In this document: in pieces, positions 25,760-37,899 of the stretch
Position numbering within the stretch: the first letter of the stretch is position 1
Layout: the number at the start of each line of letters is the position of its first letter
DNA from: Ophthalmolycus amberensis
Lineage: Eukaryota > Chordata > Actinopteri > Perciformes > Zoarcidae
Length of the DNA: 64,000 bases
Reading direction: 5' to 3'
Assembly (NCBI GenBank): GCA_024529925.1
Contig: JAFEUB010000717.1
Span: 1,031,661 to 1,095,660 of the forward strand
Notes under the pieces: model-generated
The model's database searches: none
What the model saw: only the letters and a program-made list of their open reading frames with translations
What the model was told of the DNA's origin: nothing
Translations under genes and position numbers: made by a program

Positions 25760-28700
25760 ATATTGTAATAAAGAGATGCTATGTGCTTGGCTGCATGGGC
25801 AGCCCTGGAGATCCAGCAGTGGATATAAGACAGAGTGAACACATCTTCCGATAACTGTGGCAGCCCTGCGGATGTTTCCTCTGACAAGCCATTAATCTAC
25901 TGCACGTCGGGACTCTGCCGTTATGTGCTCCGGTAGCAACGAGCCTCAGAACAGCAATCGTCCTGCTGCTTTCGCTTTGTCGGCAATACAGAGCAATACA
26001 TGCCATTTTAATTACACCATCAGCGTGGCACCACAAGAATCCCAGCGTTTAAAAAGACCCCAAAAATGACTCGGGGCACAATATTCTGCCTTTTAGAATA
26101 TATATCTTCAGGTTACTGATTTGGTGAAGCCGGTCCAGGACGGTCAAATACCCAGCTACACTGTCAACTCTTACCCAACTTTAAAAAGTGAAAAATAATA
26201 AAGAAAAACACAACAAACACCCGGTGGAAAGATACGCTTTGATTTGTCCAGGGTCTATACCTTTGGAAATACAGTAAATGAGTTTGAGGAGAAGAAACAC
26301 ACCGATCAAAGCTTGACGGTATTGGCTGTATTAAGACTTGACAAGCCACATTCGATCTACTCCCACAGGAAATTGCAATACAGTGAGCACATGTCCCGTG
26401 GCATCAAAGCAGGCAGGCTGAGTGACAGGTAATTGGGACAGCTATGCTCTGCTGCAGAGGGTTATATGACAGCCCGAAAGCAGCTGGTGCTCCTTCAAAA
26501 GAAGTTAACTTGATAAAGTCAAAGCAGGTCACACAGAGACACACACAGACGGATGTATAGAAGTTCATCCCCACAGCTACGCACACAAAAGGGAATGGAA
26601 ACACATACACACGGCCTTTCTTTGGTACATTTTCCAGAGATTACTTTAAATGAACCACAGAGTGGAGGACACACATTGCACATGACAAACATCTTGACAG
26701 ATGATGAAACAAGCTTCACACCCGTCAGGATTGCTTTTTCATTTGGTAGCAGTATACGGCATACAAGAACTCCATAGTCTACAACTATATTTACTTTACT
26801 GCAAAGCAAATCATGCGTAATTACACATTGAAAATGTGTTTTCTGGTTTGCATAGGCTAAAAGACATCCCTGCTCTGCTTCCATTTGAAAAAATAAATAA
26901 TAATACTTTCACTGAGAAGCTTTAGGTTGTCCGGTTCACCTTCAGACAGATTCCTCTTAATCCCCTCCTCCTCCTCCTCGGGAAGAGCCCAGGAAGTGAT
27001 ACTGCCATCATCCTCAATATAACCCCCACTCTCACAACCCTTCCCCACCATACACTCAAGAGAACATCTCCCTGCATTTGTCTGCACTCTTCTCTGGTGG
27101 CTTTCTTCTCACCAGAGCTCAGTGGCGGGCTGCAGCGTGGGCGCCCCCCCCCCAGTGGAGAATGTAATTACAGTAAAAGGCTGGAGAAGTTCTGGGAAAG
27201 CTCATGAAAGAGCTGAATGAAAGATGTGTAGGAGTAAATGATGTAATGTGGTGGCCTCGCTGCAGCCTCAGTGACTCTTAACTTAAAGTGGGAGCTGATC
27301 AGTTATCAGTGTTATCAGTATTAACAGCTACTTGTGTTACTTTGGAGGTTTACTGATAATATTACAGTCATTTTAATGGCGCAGGAAAGTTTTTTTCTGT
27401 TATGACACTGATGACTGGTACATGGTTGACTGGTTGTGATGATTTTTGTCAACTGGCATTGTTGATGCAGTACGAGGCCGGTCCTGTGGCACGCCTCTCT
27501 CAACAATGCGGGAGAAATTTCCCATAATATCATATCAAGCCAGTGTTTCTTTAACAATGGAGACTGAACAAAAACAAAATATTCCAGAAAATAGAAACTA
27601 TGAGCAAAGACGAACATAACATGAAGGGGAGAGTTCATTCAAAGTCAACCCCTCCTTTTCCAGCGCTGCTGCAGGCACTAGATCACAGGCTGTGCTGCTG
27701 TGCTGCTGATGAAAATAAGCTGATGGTTATCAACGGGAACATTTCAGCTACACTTTACGAGACGCTGACAGCCGAGTCACACTTACTCGCAAAGTATATG
27801 GAATAGATTAGATTCAAGGGTTTACTTCAAGAACACACACACACAAAAAGACCCATTCAAACAATACAGAACATATTACAGTGCTTTTAATACGCTCACT
27901 CTGCCAGTGTGTATGATCCTATTATCACTGCTCCAGGATAATGGTGTGGGGTATAACGTGGGGGTGTCTGAAGGGAGAGAGTGTCTTACAATAATTTCTA
28001 TTAGCAAGCACATACTTATCTGCACTTCGACAAGTTCCATCAATAGTTCTCCTTAATACCCTGATATTACCAGAGGGATTTCGCTATTCATCCAAAGAAA
28101 CCGATGAAGCATTCTGTTCAGAATTTCTGAAAGTGATCCCAACTCTTCACGTAGCTGCACCTACCTATCGAGAGCCTCTCCACTCTCAATCGACTCAGTA
28201 ATTGCAGTTATTGTCAACCTGGACCTTAATTTCCAAGTTTCTGCTTGTCACAGAGAAGACATACAACATGATTACATTCTACTGTACTAGTTCAAGTACA
28301 AGATCACATTAAATCTGTAAACAGCAGGAACAAATGCACAAAACTGATCTATACAGTCACCTACTTTAAAAATGTATGGTTGATTTAAAATGAATGAATA
28401 CAGGATCATGTCAAATGTGTCTGTTTCAATGTGTTAAACGTTTACTATTGTATCAATAATAGTACAATATTTAAAACAATAATATTTTCAACCTAAATCA
28501 ACAAAATCCCCTGTTGCTGCTAGAGAACGGGCAGCCATAAAAGAAGAAGAGTGCAAGGAATATTATACAGTTACGTAGTATAATTGCAATTTTATGATGA
28601 ATTCCACCCGAACCACAACTGTATTTACAGTTTCAGTGTAACTGACAAAATAACGTCTTTTAATTTATCTTTAAATCATATATTGTTGTGAGGATACATG

Positions 28701-28889
28701 CTATTGGGCAAGAGTCTGTTTGCTACAGAGTTTATTAACAACTAGAGATGCAAGTCTATCATAAATACAGCAGAGGCTTAAAGAATCAATGCTCCTACTT
28801 GGCAATTCCAAACAGATTATGCGTACAGTAAAATAATGATTCATAAAATGAGAAACGAAACAAGAAATGGCTATTGTAATCAACATCCT

Positions 28890-29010
28890 AGGGGCCTAAA
28901 GACACAGCTATGCAGCTCCTGCAGCAACAACAAACCCTGCTGCCATTTCATTAATGCAAATCTTGACATTATCTGCAGCAGCATAATGAAACTCCAATCA
29001 CTTTTCTCCT
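28890..29010. promoter_or_regulatory. Possible conserved intronic element with octamer
   Basis: CATTTCATTAATGCAAATCT holds a homeobox core joined to the POU octamer ATGCAAAT (28954-28961). It is flanked by CTGCAG-rich sequence (CTCCTGCAGCAACAAC, ATCTGCAGCAGCATAATG). This is inference only. Confidence 0.25.
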
Positions 29011-29226
29011 CATTCCTCCTGCAGTTATTCCCGAAACAGTTCATTCTCTTTTATGCACAGCAGTTCTCCCTTTCTCTACGTGTCCAAATCATTTCGTAAT
29101 CTGTACATTTCTGTCTTTCTCTGATACCACACTCTCTCTCTCTGTGAAATACAAACTGCATACACCCAAAGTATGTCCCTCATTATATCATTTTCTTACA
29201 ATCACCACAATGTTGCTCCTCCCCTT

Positions 29227-29242
29227 CCCCCCCCCCCCCCCC
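29227..29242 (+). repeat. Poly-C run (16)
   Basis: Uninterrupted C homopolymer in the stxbp6 intron; on the sense strand of the gene it is poly-G. Confidence 0.9.
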
Positions 29243-29549
29243 ACCACCGGCATCCAGTACTTTGACTTGCTTGGCATCATCTTTGACCTACATGTAATCC
29301 ATTGCATTATTACTCAACAGTTAATGTAAAATGTGTCATCCAGTGCTCAGGTTTGGGACAAATGATCCTATTATAAATAGTCATTAATATGTATAGATAT
29401 TGTGTTTGCTCTGCGCTTCTTGAACAAAATTGCATTTACTTTTAATGCACATATTCATGTGTCCTACAGGCACTTTTTAACTTTGGAGTGAGGCAGATGT
29501 GTGGCCTGAATGACTCCTTAAAACATTTGGTTAAACCACTCGGATAAAA

Positions 29550-29840
29550 GCAAGGCATCACTCAGCCCTGACATTATTTCATGAGGGGAAAGGCTTGACC
29601 TCGATCGCTCAGTCGGCCTTTAGTTAAGTCACTGTGTTGCTGGTTAAAAAGCAAGGCATTAATTAAGGACACCAATGGGGACAAACGTGGAACATTCTGT
29701 ACTGGGAGCACCAGGGAGCCGCGCCGTCACTGACAGCAAAATAGCTAATAGGCGTTCATGAACAGCCTATTCTCAGCGGCTTTAATCAGCAGATAAATGT
29801 CAGCAGCACACAATGCATTAAACGGTCATCAATTTCATCA
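29550..29840. promoter_or_regulatory. Possible conserved intronic element
   Basis: This is a 290-bp block of mixed composition free of repeats. It contains two AAGCAAGGCAT words (AAAAGCAAGGCATCACTCAG and AAAAAGCAAGGCATTAATTA, about 95 bp apart), TTAATTAAGG and CTTTAATCAGCAG. It resembles developmental enhancers, but conservation cannot be tested here. Confidence 0.25.
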
Positions 29841-30281
29841 TAATCTTGTCTAAGCTTGAATGTTAATGTGTGAAATGATATACAGAAGTACAGAATACTG
29901 AGGAAGCCATTAAGGAAGAAGCACTCGGTCATTGTACTGCCCTCGTACGTCAAAATGTGATTTACCTCTGCAAAGCATTACTCAGTGACTCTGCACACAG
30001 TGTGACAGTGAGGGGTAAGGACAGTGAACATAACTCACAGAACCTTTGGATGTAAACTTAAAAAAGATCTTGTAAGTGCAAGTACTGCTTTAGATATTCT
30101 ACTTATTTGATCATAGTTTGTTCACTGTGAGATAATGTGGCCTCTTATGAAGCGTGACTTCTATTGGGTTTCATCACACAGAGAAACTTGTTTTTCCTTG
30201 TTTTCAGGATGACCTCAACTCTTTTTTAGTAAGGGTTCATTTCGTCCAAGTAGTTTTGCATACGTTACTGTACTGGCTTAC

Positions 30282-30380
30282 CTCGTCTTAGGAGATGACC
30301 GTGGCCTGCAACAAATTCTTTCCGCATTCTGTTCAAATAGACCTTGCAACGGAAAATGACTGAATCTACAGCTTGGTCTT
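30282..30380 (-). CDS. stxbp6: Candidate in-frame cassette exon of stxbp6 (99 nt, 33 residues)
   Basis: This is inferred, not established. On the minus strand a good acceptor (tgatattttctcatcgcag, with a CTAAC branch-like site about 29 nt upstream) and a strong donor (GAG then GTAAGCCAG) bracket exactly 99 nt. The neighbouring exons meet in phase 1. Read in that phase the block is fully open and stays in frame on both sides: E, then DQAVDSVIFRCKVYLN and RMRKEFVAGHGHLLRR, then G joining the SNARE exon. The insert carries seven Arg/Lys and two His against three acidic residues, so it is net basic. It would lengthen the linker between the PH-like domain and the SNARE motif. I do not know this segment from mammalian amisyn. 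Chance splice-like signals do occur in introns of this size, so transcript data would decide. Confidence 0.42.
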
Positions 30381-32013
30381 CTGCGATGAGAAAATATCAA
30401 ATGTCATAGTTAGCTTTGATGTCGAAAACAAGTTTGGAAATGAGTCAAGAGGGGTTTGAATTAGTTGAATTAGTTAAGGTATTGAGGGTTTAGTTGTAAA
30501 TGTCATGCAAAAACTGTGAAACTGGTAATTGTTTGATTAGTCATCATCGATTGATTGTAAATCTTCCTAAGAATGACAATTCCCCGAGAGCATTTAGCGT
30601 AAACAACTGGAAGACATGTTTGTCTGACGCTGAGGGTTTGAAAGCATCCAGTTAGATTCATTCCTTTAGAATCAAGTCATGAATATGTGCCGGTGAGATA
30701 GAAAAGCTCAGGTGGGAATAACCGGGTATAACAGTGTGGGCAGCAGCAGCCCAAGTCAGCACTAATAACAAGGCAATTAACAAATTATTATTTCTGGGCC
30801 AATTACATACCCCATCAAGGATCAGAAACTGTATCCGGCTCTGACAACAGTCTAGAACTCTGCAAAATCAGTTCACCAGAGTTAAACCAAGAAGGCTCTA
30901 TACACGATACAGAAAAAAATAAAATATAATCAAAGATATTACAAAATATCTTTCCTGAATTGAATTGAAATCTAGAGTGGAGTTGATATTATAGTGCAAG
31001 CCATTTAAACAATTAATTTAACAGGTGCTTTTATGACTCAATCACATATTTAGCATCATGAGACTCATCCCTGCAGCACTCCATTGACAGGGCCTCTTGT
31101 AGTAGCATAATCAGCATGGGGTAAACAGTGAAAGATTAAGCTCACGTGAAGATCAAAGCTGGTGTCACCCACAAACTACTCATGACATTGCCATGACATC
31201 CCTAGATCACACATGGGGAAACTGACAACCAAGATCGCGTTCATTCATTTTATGCTCCCTATCTTGAGTGGCAAAACAAACGTGTCCATCTAGGGTCCTT
31301 AACAATGGTTTCAATAGTTAATGTACATTATTGTGGTTTAATACAATCTACCTTTTCCAGACGTTGCCATCCCGGAGGATTCTGCAGATAGAGTCGTCCC
31401 CAGTTATGGTCCCACACCTGAGCAGCGTCGTGGTCTTTGTTTTGCACTGGTGTGAGACTTAAACTGGAGCGGACAGAGTTGGCATCCTTTCCGTTTCTCC
31501 TGTCACAATGTGCGTTGAGAACGGTCAACTTTTAAGTCCATCACACACAACATCCTCTACTCAGTGAGAGCCAGGAGCTCATTATCAGATCATTGGCTAG
31601 ATGGACTTACAGCACGGTGTCAATAGCTCGATCAAAAGCTGTTTACTACAAAACAGGGTTGTTTCTTTAAGAAAAAGTGTGTAGTATGTACTTTTCGTGG
31701 GTAAATTCATTCATATTAGAAGCATTTTATCAGAGGCAATGCTAAGTGTCGTATAATCATCCACGAGAACAATGCTTCAGGACCTCTAAGTGTAATTTTC
31801 AGATCTACTGGAGGCGTGTGGTCAATTTGCAACATTTGCGCTCCATTATCCATCCTACTCTAAAGACCCCCGTGTACGGTGCTCTCAGGGACTGCACTAC
31901 CTTCCCACCTACACATACAAAGACTATAATATGCAACAGGGTCAGTTTAAGCAAGTTAAATACGGACATAGTTTTCCGAGTAGGAGGGAGATCAAAACAA
32001 CATGTTAGAGAGA

Positions 32014-32033
32014 ATATATATATATATATATAC
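32014..32033 (+). repeat. (AT)n microsatellite
   Basis: About ten AT dinucleotides followed by a short ACAC tail. Confidence 0.9.
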
Positions 32034-32944
32034 ACACAGTTTCACCTCTCTGCAATGTGCTGATGTGTACTTATTTTGCATCATGAATGAAAGCTCTCAA
32101 AAAGCACCTTACTAATTACAAGTAAACCATTTTCTCTTCAAAAATATGTATCCGGTAATTGATTCTTGTGCATGTGGGGCAGATGGACACCCAGCAGGAG
32201 GCAGGTCTGTAGCCATAAATAATGCCATGAATAATACAACAGGTCGAATGGTGTTTAAAGATGAGGGTTGGGAGTAAACAGATCAATATCTGAATAAACC
32301 GCTCAAGATGCTGCATTCCGTATTGGGTTTCGCTGTCGAGGAAACCATCAGCTAACACCAGACTTGAGCCCTTCACCTCCTGTGTAACAAACACACAATT
32401 TGCAGGCAGGAAATGACCAAATATGCAAATTAAGTTTCAACATTTGGGAATTGGTTGTGCTTTGACTTATTTGATCAGCCTGTCTTCACATATTATTCGG
32501 GCATGAGGGAAGTTAGCTTTTAATTAACTGTTACAGCTCTTACCGTGATATTTATTGTTATGTTGAAGAGTTCACACGCAAAGCACACAATGAAATGTGT
32601 CAAAACCACATAAATTAGGGGAAATTATTACTTAGTGTTGTACTGAGTATTTCTATGTGCTTTAAACCAGTTGATCTGTATCAGAAGCTTTGAGTCACAG
32701 CTGATGCATTTTGTTGGCCATCCTCATTGACCTCACTTCAGCAGAACACCCAACAGATGCTGTGTACGAGAAATTAAGCATGCATTTTCATACACACCAG
32801 GTGCTGGTTGTCATTGTACATGAATCAGATTCAAACTGGCTTACAGCACAGTATGACAGCAGCGAGTCTGGCATAGCAGAGCCACTGTGTTCTGAACAGG
32901 AATATTAACCAGGACGGTTAGCTGTGTTATTTTAACCGTCTTAC

Positions 32945-33110
32945 CCCCCAGCAGTTTGGACTGGCAGTTGACAAACTCTGGTTTCCTTGTTGCGCTGTAG
33001 CGCTGGCAGGTGTGGTGAAGAATCTGGATGAAGGTGCACTTCTCTCCTGCTGAACCAGCGACCCACTGGTCGAAAGCATTCTCGAACATCAGGTCAAACT
33101 CTGCACAGTC
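32945..33110 (-). CDS. stxbp6: stxbp6 (amisyn) coding exon, residues 96-150, end of PH-like domain
   Basis: This 166-nt exon has 55 codons plus the first base of a split glycine codon. It runs from DCAEFDLMFENAFDQWVAGS through KCTFIQILHHTCQRY to NCQSKLLG. The match to human amisyn (AEFDLLFENAFDQWVASTASEKCTFFQILHHTCQRY) is very strong and identifies the gene. It follows the previous exon in phase 0 and ends in phase 1 (GGG G, donor GTAAGACGG). It covers the C-terminal part of the PH-like domain and ends exactly before the SNARE-like region. There are no frameshifts or stops. A teleost paralogue (stxbp6-like) is the only realistic alternative identity; the sequence is close enough to the mammalian protein that stxbp6 is preferred. 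Confidence 0.97.
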
Positions 33111-33327
33111 CTTGGAAGGAATAACAGCGAGAGAGAGACATGAGTGGGAAGTGAGTGTGTGAGGTCAGGGAAAAGAAACGTTGAATCTATTAAGGAAATA
33201 AATGGTGAAAGGCGTACAAAAATAGTTATTTTGTATTAGCAATACTCATGTTAATGATGAAGAATCCCCTGGCTATAAAACAGTTGGATAAAAAGCAATG
33301 GTTGAGGGGGGATGGGGAATTACATAC
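33111..33327 (-). other. short stxbp6 intron (217 bp)
   Basis: The intron is flanked by donor GTATGTAAT at 33327 and an acceptor ending ttattccttccaag at 33111, preceded by a ctctctctc polypyrimidine stretch. Nothing else was recognised in it. Confidence 0.93.
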
Positions 33328-33458
33328 TTTGTTCGGGTCAATGCCGTTGACCTGTCGTAGCTGATCGATTGTCCACTGTGACCTTTTTACGAAGGCAGAA
33401 GATCCTTGGAACTGCTTCACCTTAGTGATGGATACATGGCAGGGTTTCCTATTTGTCA
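33328..33458 (-). CDS. stxbp6: stxbp6 (amisyn) coding exon, residues 52-95, second half of PH-like domain
   Basis: This exon encodes 43 whole codons plus the last two bases of a split codon. The peptide runs from TNRKPCHVSITKVKQF to RQVNGIDPNK. It matches human amisyn (VTNKKP...ITKVKQFEGS...QLRQVNGIDPN) almost residue for residue, as I recall that family. On the minus strand the acceptor reads ttttgttctcacag before TGACAAAT (phase 1), and the donor is GTATGTAAT after AAC AAA (phase 0). The part encoded belongs to the Sec3/Exo84-type PH domain of amisyn, which is reported to bind PI(4,5)P2; the lysine-rich TKVK and FVKR segments are visible. Amisyn is a cytosolic, brain-enriched protein that binds syntaxin and SNAP-25 and restrains exocytosis. 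The next exon is only 217 bp away. The preceding exon (about 51 residues, start codon) was not found in the window. Confidence 0.96.
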
Positions 33459-35129
33459 CTGTGAGAACAAAAACAATAAAACACAGCAGATAAGATTTAA
33501 CAGCAACATACAATTCCAGAATATGAGCTTTCTGTGCAACCTGTAGCCTCGATGTTTTATTATGCAGTTAGAAACATTTGGATTAGGGTGAATGGAAAGT
33601 TCAGGTCACAAGATGAGGAGTATTCGGGTCAAGCAAAAGTACAAGGTCCTTCTGTGGGCGGCAGAAACAAAGGCAGCCTTCAACAATGGACATTTCACTT
33701 TTGGAGCCAATAGCAACAGAGACCATGACAACATTTCCTATGAGAAGACACAGCCTAACCCGTGAACAGACAAACCCTGTAAACATGGATCTGGCTTATA
33801 CAGTTATCCTGCCAAATTCTGTGCAATAATCATATATGAACATACATTACACGATTAGTTTCTCTCCTATTCCAGTTACATAAATAACTGACACATAATG
33901 GTTTAAAGAACATAAACTCTTGGTTACATTGTTCCTGCCAAAGCAGAACTTGCTGAGTATTTTTACACTGTGCTGGACACAACTCACGTCTCTCTAAGAA
34001 AGGTGATTTCTTCTACTGCGCTGCTGACTAAGTGGTTAACGAATTGCACTGTGTTCAATCGTGGAGGTATAAACAAGTCATGCCCCCGTGTTGCTTTTTT
34101 AACCCCCGGCAGCGAACCTCTGCTTCCGCTTTCCCACATTTCCCATTGTGTCATCTCAGCAACGGTGAAGTGTTCGGGTCATTTTCACCGCTGTCACTCT
34201 TCACTCTGCTTCTCATCTCTCCAAAACAACCACAGTTTGCCTTTTGTTCAAGTTTATTTTTCTGACAGATGTACCACACCTCATTTCTCGAGAAAGGATT
34301 TTGAAAATATAGGTAGGGCTGAATGTTACACTAGGTGATACATTCAGCAAGACAATTCCCCTGAGAGGAGGGGTGTTTTGATGTGTTTTGTGTATCCATT
34401 TCGACAGCTGCTGTTAATACTTGAGGAGCTGGCCTGAGGCTGCAGGGTGGAACAGACAGACAGCAGACCGATACAATACAGGCTTGTCAGTCATCTCTAT
34501 CTGGTCTTTTCTTGAGAGTATATTTTTACTCAAACAGACCGGCAGCACCATGACAAACAGATGAAGTGAGTGATCAGATCTGTCTTGGGTCACACAGAGA
34601 GCTAATAGAAGCTCTAACAACCAGAAAACGGCATGAAGGGTAGAGGGTGACAGCTGCATGTAATGAACTGGTCTGTTGAAGAGTCTTGAAACCAATTCTC
34701 AGCGAGAACAATTTGTCTCTGAGCTACATTTGTGGCACAGATACGCTACTTGCTCCAAACTGATAAAATTGAAAGGAGGCTTTATTGCGGTCACTTGATA
34801 AGTGCAGGACTGGTAGCTGGCAGATAAAGGACGAGAACAACAGGAATTCAACTAGAAACCATTGTTCTCTTGCCTCCAACTTATTCTACCAGAAATGTCC
34901 AACACTATGGGGCTGGAACTCGTGATTATTTTCATCAGGAATGAATTTGACGATTTATATTCCTGATGAAAAGATCTTCAATTTACAGTTACACATGGGT
35001 ACCGATTGGGCAGGATGTACGGATCGGGTAGCGGGTGACACGTGTTGTTGTTCTTGTGTAGCGTTAACGTGCCGATATATGATATGGTAATGTGATATTG
35101 GTGATATCATTTTAGGCTGTACCTAAAGC

Positions 35130-35166
35130 ATTTCCATTCCTACTATCGGTATCAGAACAACTCTAA
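35130..35166. mobile_element. Possible relic end of a DNA element
   Basis: CTATCGGTATCAGAACAACT followed by CTA resembles the ends of fish DNA elements containing TAGAGTTGTTCCGATACCGATA. A GGTACCGATTGGGCAGG tract lies about 140 bp to the left. There is no paired end. Confidence 0.25.
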
Positions 35167-36870
35167 AATCAAACAGACAAAAACAGGACATCGTCAGATT
35201 TAAGTAGCTCCAACCAATGAATGTTTGGCTTTCTGTTTCAGCCAAGTCCTATGTGAAAAGTGTGCTCTTCCTTCCAAGCTGAGCACAAGCACAGACTATG
35301 TTTCCTAACAGCAAAATGTACTGTGACTCAAAGCAGAGCAATCAGCCACCGTGACATATCACGACTCACATTCTGAAGATACAGTAACGGTAGTTTTACT
35401 GTAGCAGCCATTCATGTCAAGGCTCAACGGTTGTAAATGTTTGCGCCTACAGCATACCGTAGAACATAATAGATTGTAAAGAAAACAATGATTATGAATG
35501 AGTGTGACCCCCGAGCCTGAGAGGCTTTGACTGACACATTCCTGCATATTCACTTTCATATCACAAGCTTTGTGGAGAGCCTGCTTTGTAAAACAATCAC
35601 AGTGACTCCAGGATCAGAATAACAGCTAATAACACTGGAGAAAAGGCATGAAACACAAGAAACGCAGACTTAATTATCCGTTACTCACATGGGGAGGAAA
35701 ATCGACGACATGTTCAGTCGCAATCTGGTGGTGCCATTTGGCGGGGGGGGGGGTTTTTTTCAATAAATTTCTGACATTACACTGAGCCCGACTGCTGAAA
35801 TGCATCAGTGAAAATGTGTCTCAAGGCCATGGAGCTAAATCGTCAACACATCAACGCAGAGGTCTTAATCAAACTGCCAGACACCTTTGCGCATCTCTAA
35901 TCCATTTCATATTCAGTTGTTGACTCCCACCATGTCCGAGTTGTCTCTCCTGCATATTAAACTGAAAGTTAAAGGAGACGGCGTTTTTGGAACAACAATC
36001 AAGCCGAAGACTGTGAGAAAATGTACGCTCAAGCCCTCCTACCGAAATTAAACCTCAAGTTTCTCTGGTGATACATTCAACCAACAAGTGATATTATGAG
36101 TGTGGAGAAAACAATGAATTTAGAGATCTCAAGAAAAATAATGACAGAAGCAAGCCGGGATACAACCACCGATGAGAAAATCATAGAAGGGAATAGTTTC
36201 ATGTCAGTATACCATGAGTGTTGCAGTAAGGTTCTTTTTGATATTGTATATAGACTATTGAATCAGACAACACCCTGACCACCACTCCTCCATGTGCAAT
36301 TTGAATATGAATGCTGATGAGTTGAGACTGAGATTCACAGGCCAAAGTTCCCCCGAGCTGGAACTACTGTACCGAGTGAATATGCAGATGAAGATCCCAT
36401 TCCTGGACTTGAACTGAAGTGGATCAAATATGAAACTGAAATGCAACACGCTGCCCGGACTTGTTTCACTTTTACAAAGCAAACATAAGAATCACAAACA
36501 CACCCTGAACACAAGGTGAAAGTATAATAAACTTTACGAGAATGATAAAAAAACAACACTACTACATTATGTATGTAAAAGCAAGGAAAGCACACAGCCA
36601 TTGAGAGGCTGCCAAAGCCATTGTTTCCATGTGGGCTGTCAGAGAAAGGCCAAGGAAGGGGTTCCTGTCCTGCTCCCTTCTCGTGCTCCGATGGTGACAC
36701 ACTCTCACTTCCTGCTGTCGATCAGTCCCTTGTTATGCTATGAGGCCTGAAAGAAAACTCGTACTGTACTAGTCACAGACTGCAGACATCAGAGACGAAA
36801 CTCTCTCAAGATCAGCTTTTCCTAAAGGAAATATTATCATAGCTTGTGGTTAATAGAGAAATGTGAGAAC

Positions 36871-36990
36871 CAAGGCAAGGCAAGGCAAGTTTATTTGTAT
36901 AGCACATTTCAACAACAAGGTAATTCAAAGTGCTTCACATAAAACCATTAAAAGCATCAAAACATAAAAACAATTTTAAAAAAACAGTGT
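36871..36990 (+). repeat. Dispersed fish repeat, copy 2, with AGGCA tandem head
   Basis: This shares about 80 bp with the copy at 745-830 (AGTTTATTTGTATAGCACAT and following) and has only three AGGCA units. It then continues into an A-rich tail (ACATAAAAACAATTTTAAAA) that copy 1 lacks. Confidence 0.8.
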
Positions 36991-37899
36991 AGAGGAATTC
37001 TAGCAGTAATGACATATAGGATCATGTGAGAAGTGTGTTGGTTGTCGATTATGAATGCACACAGCGTTTATGGAAATGTTTAATATAGTACAGTACTATG
37101 GAAACAAATATAATCCAGTACAACCAATGTGAGCACGGAAAAGCTATGGGATTAATGCAGAAACATTGGAGCTTGCCAATGACACCGTGAGAGCAAACAG
37201 AATAAGAAGGACCACCCTCATGTGCATAACATTCATAACTTTCTTTCACTGATATAACACAACTTAATTCTCGTGTCAACACTGACGCTTATCAAAAATC
37301 TCCATCTACAAGCCAAAAACATTGATAAACATCAGGATTTCGGGCCATCCGAGAACAGGCCCAAACCACGGAATAACAAAAGATCACATCAGATATGGAA
37401 GATAACGTGTAACTGTTCAGCCAGGGAGGCACTGTGTGGCCCTCGGAAGGATATGTTATTCCAAGACTCACCCGGCCCGAAAAAGTGAAGTAACTCATGC
37501 ACAAGATGAAAGTGTGGAGTGCACACTACACTTCGACAGACATTTTGTACATTGCACAGCTTTCACATCAAGCTAACATTAGCCGACATTTGGGAAATCA
37601 TAGAATTACATACAGTACATCCATATCGTCAGTACTGCAGCATCATGACAAAATTAATTCAATTATTTCTGAGTGTCACAACTTTACTGAACTTTGTGTC
37701 CGCATGCATGTGACAGATCCTCATCTGTATCTGTGATTGTGTTGCTCAACAGAGTTGTACGTTTGTATTACAGTTTCTAATCACAGTTTGAAGATACCCG
37801 GTTAATCAAGCTTAAAAGATGATGGGATGGTTTTAATCATTTTGACTCTCCCATCCGTCCTACTTTAAAGAAGCTTTTCACAACATCGATCTCAGGCAG

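Larger units (their letters stand above)
25313..32944 (-). other. stxbp6 intron between PH-end exon and SNARE exon (about 7.6 kb)
   Basis: The donor is GTAAGACGG after 32945. The acceptor ends ccccaacccttatctgcag before 25312 and follows a 25-nt pure C run. The intron contains a candidate 99-nt cassette exon (30282-30380), a (TA)n tract at 32014-32033, a C16 run at 29227-29242, an octamer ATGCAAAT at 32423-32430 and several blocks that look like conserved noncoding sequence. The open frames at 31328-31528 and 32116-32394 do not join stxbp6 usefully. Confidence 0.88.

Noticed and set aside
29966..29990. 25-nt block with acceptor- and donor-like signals in the stxbp6 intron
   Set aside because: The length is not a multiple of three and would break the frame. 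It shows how easily splice-like pairs arise by chance here.
31328..31528. Minus-strand open frame with peptide containing AQVWDHNWGRLYLQNPPGWQ and a donor-like GTAGAT after LEK, exon-like in appearance
   Set aside because: Its in-frame end is phase 0 and its possible acceptors, read in the phase required by stxbp6, hit stops quickly. I recognise no protein family, so it is probably a chance frame.
32116..32394. Minus-strand 92-codon frame preceded by tttgttacacag, possible exon or alternative amisyn C-terminus
   Set aside because: Spliced from 32945 it would give only GEGLKSGVS and a stop. The long frame is in another phase, has no good donor and has no recognisable homology.
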